A DNA stretch of 64,000 nt from Nymphaea colorata. Lineage: Eukaryota; Streptophyta; Magnoliopsida; Nymphaeales; Nymphaeaceae. Both the position numbers and the translations under genes were made by a program. A model generated the notes under the pieces. That model ran no database searches and was not told where the DNA came from. It saw only the letters and a program-made list of their open reading frames with translations. Below, piece after piece: positions 57,291 to 64,000 of the stretch. The DNA is taken from contig NC_045150.1 in assembly GCF_008831285.2 (NCBI RefSeq), forward strand, positions 5,840,001-5,904,000, given 5' to 3'. Each line of letters starts with the position of its first letter. The stretch's first letter is position 1.

Positions 57291-58620
57291 TTTAGCTAAA
57301 AGTAACGTCTGGTCGCATCAACAATACTTATGCATAGTCTAGCATCATCAAGATCAACGCTATCTCCCACATCTAACTTGTCTTTGGATGACATTAGCAT
57401 GGGACTTCGCTTGTAGATGTGCTTGTTAACAAGTTTGAGAATTTCCATAATATATTTCTGTCTACACGACCCCTCTTGGTATACATGAAACTTCAAGTCC
57501 AATGAAGTAATGCAGCTTTTCAAGATCCTCAAGAGCAAATCGTCGGCATTGTTGGAGCTGGAAGGATGAGTCTCCCAGCATCTTGACTAAGCATCTCCTG
57601 TAATAATAAGAATGTCATCGGCATATAATAAGAATGTCATCGGCATACACCAACATGTAAACAATTGAACTTTGATGATTGAGGGATCAGTTTTAGAGCT
57701 GGTGAAGCCAAACTTGACAAGTTCAGCAACTTAGATCTTGAAACCATGCCTATGGTGCTTGCTTTAATCTATACAACACCTGGTGAAGATGATACACATG
57801 TGGGGGATTGGCAATATCAATGGGGCTGATAGCAGACTTGACAACAGGACTGAAAGTTTTAAGAAAGGTGAAATCTCTTGGTGGCAACAAACCCTTGCTT
57901 TCTACCGTTCAAGGGAGCCGATTTGTAGAGCATCCCTTACCAGTTTCTTTCTTAGCATTAACCATCGAGCTGTCTCTGCAGCCTTTCAGGCACCCTGCCA
58001 CCCTGGTTTGTTCCTGAGTATGTGTGGACAAGAGCAACGACTCTTAATGGCCACTGACTCAAGATACGAGTCTATCGCTTTATATTCTTCACCTCCATCA
58101 AAGTATTTGATTTACTTTCCAATTTGAGGTTTTCAGGCTACAAGTTGCTGATTTTCTCATCTTCATCTGAACCACCAAAGGCTTCATGAGAGACAGATTT
58201 CCTTCCACTACAATAAATTCTTCCGGAGCGGAGCAGTTTGTATGCCATCAATAAATAAGGCCGTCCAAATCATAGGAGATCAAGAGGAGCTATCCTGAGA
58301 AGAGGGAATAGTTCTCTGACGTCAGTTTGATGGAGAGAAAGTGTTGGCAGGTGCTTGGTGTTGGCAAAGATGGAAACGAAGAATCCCTTGAATCATTCTT
58401 CTCCATGGTTGAACTCAATTGGCTCTGGTTACCATGTGCCAGAGTCTAATGCAGCGAGTGAGAGAGAGAGAGAACAAAATGCAAAGAGGAAGAAGAATCA
58501 ACGAGAAACAAGCGTATGCACATGCAGAATCTTTTGCGTGGTTCGGTCGTGAGACGCATGTCCATATATGGCGTCTCAACTCTTCACAGGAAGCTCGTTC
58601 GATGCCTCTCTAATGATGAT
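57290..58620 (-). mobile_element. Internally deleted, frameshifted Copia retrotransposon
   Basis: Minus-strand order: part of an LTR begins at 58435 (TGTGCC on the plus strand) and extends upward, with the ACGTGGTTCGG-like motif GCGTGGTTCGG near 58535. A primer-binding site TGGTAACCAGAGCC lies at 58434-58421. Gag N-terminal traces (LISYDL-like, near 58270) follow. A large deletion leads to integrase C-terminal traces (GGEEYKAIDSYLE and CSCPHT, about 58000-58110). RT traces come next (TFSPVVK-like in two frames, YRLKQAP near 57760, YADDIL near 57630). A downstream LKSCITSLDLKF/DDARLCISIVDATRR region lies at 57300-57530. A 22-bp tandem duplication (57604-57647) doubles the YADD-coding segment and breaks the frame. 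The element is dead. Confidence 0.75.
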
Positions 58621-61600
58621 AGCTTTTGCATCTCTGGATCAATATATTAGACAAGGAAGTTGCTTTAGCTGGAAAATAATCACAGTTAGAACATCTTTTT
58701 CTCTCTAAGAGAATATTTCTCTCCTTGAATCTTGGGGTTTCTGCTTTCCATTTGATCGGCCTTATCTGTTTGAGAGGTGGCTGACGGTAAGCTTCATTTG
58801 ACATCAACTTGGTGATACCATGGCATTTGTGACCACAGGAACTGCTTGAACTACCTGGAATGCCTCTTCTCAAGGCACGATCTAAAGCAAAAGCTCTTTG
58901 TTCAAGTTGAACAATGTGTAACAAAGGAAATGAAGTCCATATGCAAAAATGAGTTTGCAATTGCATGATCTTTCTTAAATCTTACTTTCAAATATCATAT
59001 ACGAATACATGATTAGCATTGAGAGTTAGTTTATCCACATTAGGGGAGGTCTTCTGAAAAGTGGGACGTGGCAAATAAGAGCCCATTCTTCAACTTTTCA
59101 GTTTTCTTTCCTTGCGATTGTTCTGCTTTTTTTTTCATTCTCAATCAATCTTGATAGCAGTCTTGCCTTGTTTATCTTTAAGTAAAGAGCAGACCACATT
59201 GCAGATATGTACTTCTCAATAAAAAACAATGGCCAATGTTCGAAAATGACATGGCGCTGTGTTCTACCAAGACTGCATTATGATTCTTCTGGAATATTAT
59301 GTGTTCACTTGTATTGTCTCATCATTGTCCCCAGACTGCAACATCAATTCAGTTCAGATTCAAGAATCTAATTGTTCATTTCTTGAAGATACATTTCAGA
59401 TTCAATCTCATTTCCCTGGAAATATAACTGCAAATCTGATTCCAATGTCAAGGTTAGGAAGTAAACCCCTTTTCCTGTCCACGAAGCAGATATGGTTCAG
59501 ATAGGTGCTTAGTCCAAATTCGATCAGATCTCTCTATTGATTAGGCTTCACTTGGCTTGGCTTAACATCATTCACTGGTCACTAATTTAATTAACTAGTC
59601 TACATTCCCATATTCATTTACACATAAGATACAAATATCAATTCGAGCACACGAGCCCATGCACAATTTGAAATTAGATTATAATGTTACCCAATTGACT
59701 GTTCAATCAGCTATTCATGCATGTTTCAAGTTTCCAAAATTGTATGAATACCTTTTACTAGTGAATGTATCATCTACACTTTCATGTGTACACTCCTTTT
59801 TTAGAATTCATCACATAAGCTCATCATGCTTAACTATACATATAGAAGTCTACATCTACAAATGAACCCAACTTCCTTACAGATACTTTTCAAATCAACA
59901 TACGTCAATCTTGTGAGGTTTGAAGCTTGAACTCATTGGAACTCTTAAATTGTGTCCCGACACTTCTTGAAGCTTGCTCTCAAATAATTCATAGTTACAT
60001 CTCCGTCTTATCTATCCAAGGGATAAAAAAGGGAGAGGAAGAGGTTTATTCTAATGGTGTCCCCTTAAGCCGACTTCAACGGTGTACTCACCACCAAACC
60101 TCTGGGCCCTGTTCCCGTAGTAAAGGTTGCGTGCGTGTGCCGGTTAAGTACGCAGTAAAAGAAGGGCGATGTTTTTGTAATTTATAAAATAATGTTTTTG
60201 TAATTTATAAAATAGACACGTTCTTTGTAGTTATTTCACTTTTTTTTATTTTCATTTTAAAACTTATTTTTTTTTATAAATAAAGAGTATTTTTATCATT
60301 AACCTTGACAGATAAAATTTCATGCACTAGTATAACACATATAACCAGCTTTGCTTTTCATGCCCTTACAGGCTATGCTACTCTAACATGCCGGTATGAG
60401 CTCAAGGAGTGCCCTATCTGAAATTTGTCCATTTTACCCTTGATGGAAGGGTTGATAGTCAAGGGCATTTTTGGTATTTCACTAAAAAAACTGTAACATT
60501 TCTCTCAGTTTCACCTTTTTTTTTCGTTTGAAAAAGAGGAACCTTGATAAGGACAAAATTGAAATGGTGAAAAAAATTAATTTTTGGTGAAAGACAAAAA
60601 TACCCTTACATGAAGCACATAATGCCCTCTACTAAAAGAAAAACATGCCGAGTAATACAAGGGCCTCATTGCACTACAAGAGGTGGTTATGTGCACCTAG
60701 ATACGCTGGTGCATGACATGTGTTCTTCTCACCCACTTTAGAGAGTGCATGTTATGTACATGAGCATGTACAGAGCAGATAAGTTCATAAGCCAGAACGT
60801 AGAACCTGCCTCGGATGGTACATGCTTCGAATAATAATGTTTATATTATACAACTATCTTTTGAAAATCTATGGACCGCATGAAAATTCATTTCATTTTT
60901 CAAACATATATCGGACTAGCTAGTTAACTGCTAGTCTGATATATGCTCAAACCTAAACCACCAGTCCTTTCGTGCACTTAAGGCCCAACTACAAATTGAA
61001 TTACAATCTTAGCTTAAGTTCAATTTTGTTCTCTCATGGCAAACCGGCAGCAAAATCTCCATATGAGGCTCACACTTCTTCTTCTAAATTGGGGACAGGA
61101 AAAAGTATAGTAATTCGAGCTCTAGAAAGATTATTTTATCGTATCGCTTAAAGCCGAAGCTGTCACCTTTCCCCCCATTCACTTAGGATACGAACTCTAC
61201 TTTTGGTGTCTTAGGATGATTTTCCACTATACTTCAACTTGCATATTGTGCCTTCCCATTTTTTGCACTACAAAAAAGTTGACAGCCCGAGTTTACGTAT
61301 CCCCTAACCTATCGGTTGCACCAACTCCTTCTCCATTTGCAAGGCCGGTTGATATTTTTGATGATGTGTGTGTAACTTAATTAAATTGCTTTAATGTCTA
61401 TTAGACATAATTTAATGTGTACAAATGTGCTTAATTAGATAGGCATGCAATGATCGATCAAGCATAATTAATATCCAAGCTTCCTTTCCTTATACACATA
61501 TATATATATATATATACACACACCATACCGCATGGGTAAGGAATGAAAACTAGACCTCTTATATTCATGTTAAAATGTGTTTTAAACAAAATATGGAATA

Positions 61601-64000
61601 TATGCTAATTTAACATAAATCATGCTTTAGTTTAACCATTTTTGTAAAAAAAGTGATCATTCTAATCAAAATTTTGATGTTATAAGAGACGTTTATTTTT
61701 TTATTATTAAAAAACATTATTTAGGTAAGAAAATGATTAAATTAATATATGTTTCTCACCATATCACTCTTAAGATCATATCCATAAGGGTTAGATCGTA
61801 AAAAAAAAAAAAATTAATAATTAATTTAACGGGACTGGTTTTTGCCTTTTGTCCAAATAATCCGGTTTTTACCAACTTATATAGATATATAATAGTGACA
61901 TTCAGTAAGTCAAATATTGCAGCGGGACGAGACTTCAAATTTCCGCAGACAAAATGGTTATGGACCCGACTCCTCTGAATTGCGTGAGTCTTTATTGAGT
62001 CTTTGCCTCCTTGACCCGACCCATCTAAGGTCCGGTCAGGGATACTCGCGGTCAAGCACACCGTAGCTGACCATGTCTTGTCTTGAAGCCACAATTAATT
62101 AATTGACAACAAAAGTCTTAAATTATTTCCGATAATCAATTTTGATGACCTTTGGATTTGTCCAAATTCATCCTCATCTCATTGCTCTTGACAAGCCGAT
62201 GCCTGCATTTTATGTAGGGCTTGAGAGTTTGAATCTATCACCTCAGAAATGTTTTTTGTTTGAAGAAGAACGTGATATAATGTCGTAGAATAATAAAAAC
62301 GGTGCGAACCCAATTCCTTGAAGCTCGTAGAGTTAAGTGGGCTACGCTCCGTTAAACTCGGTTAAGCTCGGGAAAGAAAATATATAACTTATCAAAAAAA
62401 GTAGATTGGTATGTGGGAGGTTTTATGTTCAAGTCTAGACATATGCCACCTCTTACTTTAAAAACATACATTTTCTTAATGGAATGTTTGGCTCGGTTCA
62501 AGCCAATGTTTGACTCGAGCATAATTGAGCCGAGTTCGAGCTAATGAAATCGAAGTTGAGCTCGAGCCGAGTTCGAGTTTTTTTCAAGACATGCAAGCCG
62601 AGTTCACTCAAACTCACTCATGAACAGCCCTAGGTGGGTCCCCACTGTATGGAGTCATCCTTACCCCTCTTTCTCTTTCTCTTTTTCACTAAGTGGAACC
62701 GGTTTGACTACATGGCATGTATTAACTATGCTATGGGTAACATTGAAGTGTGTTATTTTGATGGTATTGAATAATATTGATTTGAGATAAAAATTACCAT
62801 TCTCGAGGCTAATGTGGCTGGGTCATATATATAAAAATAAACATTTTTTTGGGGTTTGTACCCACAATTGCCCACACAGTGCCTACACCTACCTCCACCT
62901 CTGTGAACTTGGTTCCCATGTTTTGCAAAAAATTACATTTTTTACTTGATCAAATTAATTACATAAACCTAAGAGCAGCGGCCTGCCCACAAAATTCTAC
63001 TTTCTAAGAAATTTTGAACTTCCTGGGTCCAAGTAATGACGTCTATATATATATATATATATATACATTGTTCCGACTCTTCTTTCAAACGAAAATAAAC
63101 TGACTGAAAATGTATATTGCCTACCCCGCCGTCCACCCGGTGGGGACGTGAAATTTTCAAGTTTGAGTCAAATATTATGGAAACAGGTTCATATCTGAAT
63201 TAATGGGCTAGGTTACAACTAATCTGGGCGATGGGATTCATAAATTTTAGAATCTTTCCTATAATTAGCAACCTTCTAGGCTTCTGAAATCCACAAATTT
63301 TTGTTTAGTTCTATTAAAAAAGATCATGTCCATCCATAGAAAAAATTACCATCTTTCTTGGAGGAGAGCGCTCTAATTAATTAACAACAATTAATCACTA
63401 TAAGCTGCAGCATCAGGTTGAAATACGTATGGGTTGGTGATGACTCCGGTGCCCCTTAGTCAAAATATTGTGCACCACCTTCAACGTTGATGATGTTCAA
63501 TTGATCTTAAACTCAAGAAGAAAAACTCAACATTTCCTATAAGGCTACATTAATTAATAATCCACCAATTTTGCTGATATCTGAAACTATTTATATAGAG
63601 GCTGTTACTGTGATTTTGCATGTCCAATTTGACATGATCAATGGACCTTCAACGCCTCTGAAATGTATAAAAAAAAATTTATATCTATAAAAATGGCAAG
63701 ATTCAGTTATTTATAACTAGGACAATACATTTTTTTATAGAAAAAAATTTGTCAAGTCGATATAATGTTATCGGTCAACCATGATGATCAAATTTACATG
63801 GAGAGATCAGGTTAGACTACAATATGAAACATTGAGAAAAAGAATCCGACCAATTTACATCCTTTGAATTAGACATCCTCATGGAAAAGAATGACGACCT
63901 GAGCTTGAATATGAATACTGGATTCCACGATTAATAATGACTTGTTGAAAAGATGGACCCTTGAAAGGAAGAGTCTGGTCGACACAGCCATACACACATG
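58621..64000. other. AT-rich gene-free DNA to the window end
   Basis: No gene is recognised. The adjoining Copia LTR may extend into the first few hundred bases. 60183-60228 has a short tandem duplication (ATGTTTTTGTAATTTATAAA). 60290-60365 resembles the PPR promoter region. 62310-62633 is a CTCGAG-type repeat whose right end reads ATGAACAGCCCTA, a hAT-like terminus. AT microsatellites lie near 61497-61516 and 63042-63066. Confidence 0.4.

Noticed and set aside
58610-58966. 118-codon minus-strand frame next to the Copia element
   Set aside because: No recognisable domain, and it lies beside a dead retroelement in a region that may be LTR; not supported as a gene.
1-64000. CRISPR arrays, operons or phage-like modules
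   Set aside because: The DNA is plant nuclear. The regular repeats are microsatellites, tandem duplications and transposon ends.

Overview
The window is nuclear DNA from a flowering plant. Its genes have GT-AG introns, and they encode plant-type families (a TMK-type LRR receptor kinase, a PLS-class PPR protein, an NDR1/HIN1-like protein, VPS60). Intergenic DNA and long introns are AT-rich and full of decayed plant-type transposable elements. The species cannot be named from this sequence. No organellar, bacterial or viral replicon is seen.

Layout: (1) 1-9.2 kb: a 217-bp Tourist-like MITE, AT-rich repeat DNA, and an intronless DUF7138-like gene on the minus strand (3850-4662). (2) 9.2-11.8 kb: a four-exon FSP1/AIFM2-like flavin oxidoreductase, minus strand (361 aa by my splicing). 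(3) 13.1-15.9 kb: a short PPR gene, a truncated tandem copy of its 5' end, and an NDR1/HIN1-like membrane protein gene, all on the plus strand. (4) 16-22.5 kb: a repeat island with a tRNA-derived SINE, a 501-bp duplication that cuts through it, a MITE fragment and an L1-type LINE remnant. (5) 22.8-34.8 kb: VPS60 (ESCRT-III) in seven exons. Only 705 coding bases are spread over 12 kb, with introns holding MITEs, a SINE and tandem duplications. (6) 35-48.7 kb: gene-free retroelement DNA with a solo LTR, a Copia gag remnant, a second 217-bp MITE, a concatenated miniature LTR element (LTR-I-LTR-I-LTR), a non-autonomous LTR element with a GC-rich internal segment, and a hAT-type MITE. (7) 48.8-53.1 kb: a complete two-exon TMK-like receptor kinase (962 aa), minus strand. 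(8) 53.2-64 kb: gene-poor DNA with an internally deleted Copia element at 57.3-58.6 kb.

The genes do not form a pathway. They are ordinary dispersed plant loci for signalling (TMK), endosomal sorting (VPS60), redox chemistry (FSP1-like), organelle RNA (PPR) and membrane/defence (NHL). No new multi-gene system was found. The most unusual objects are the miniature LTR-element concatemer at 41586-42280, the element with a GC-rich interior at 43491-44390, and the SINE with its later segmental duplication at 17.6-18.7 kb. Exon boundaries were placed by eye from splice sites, reading frame and remembered family conservation; none was tested against transcripts.
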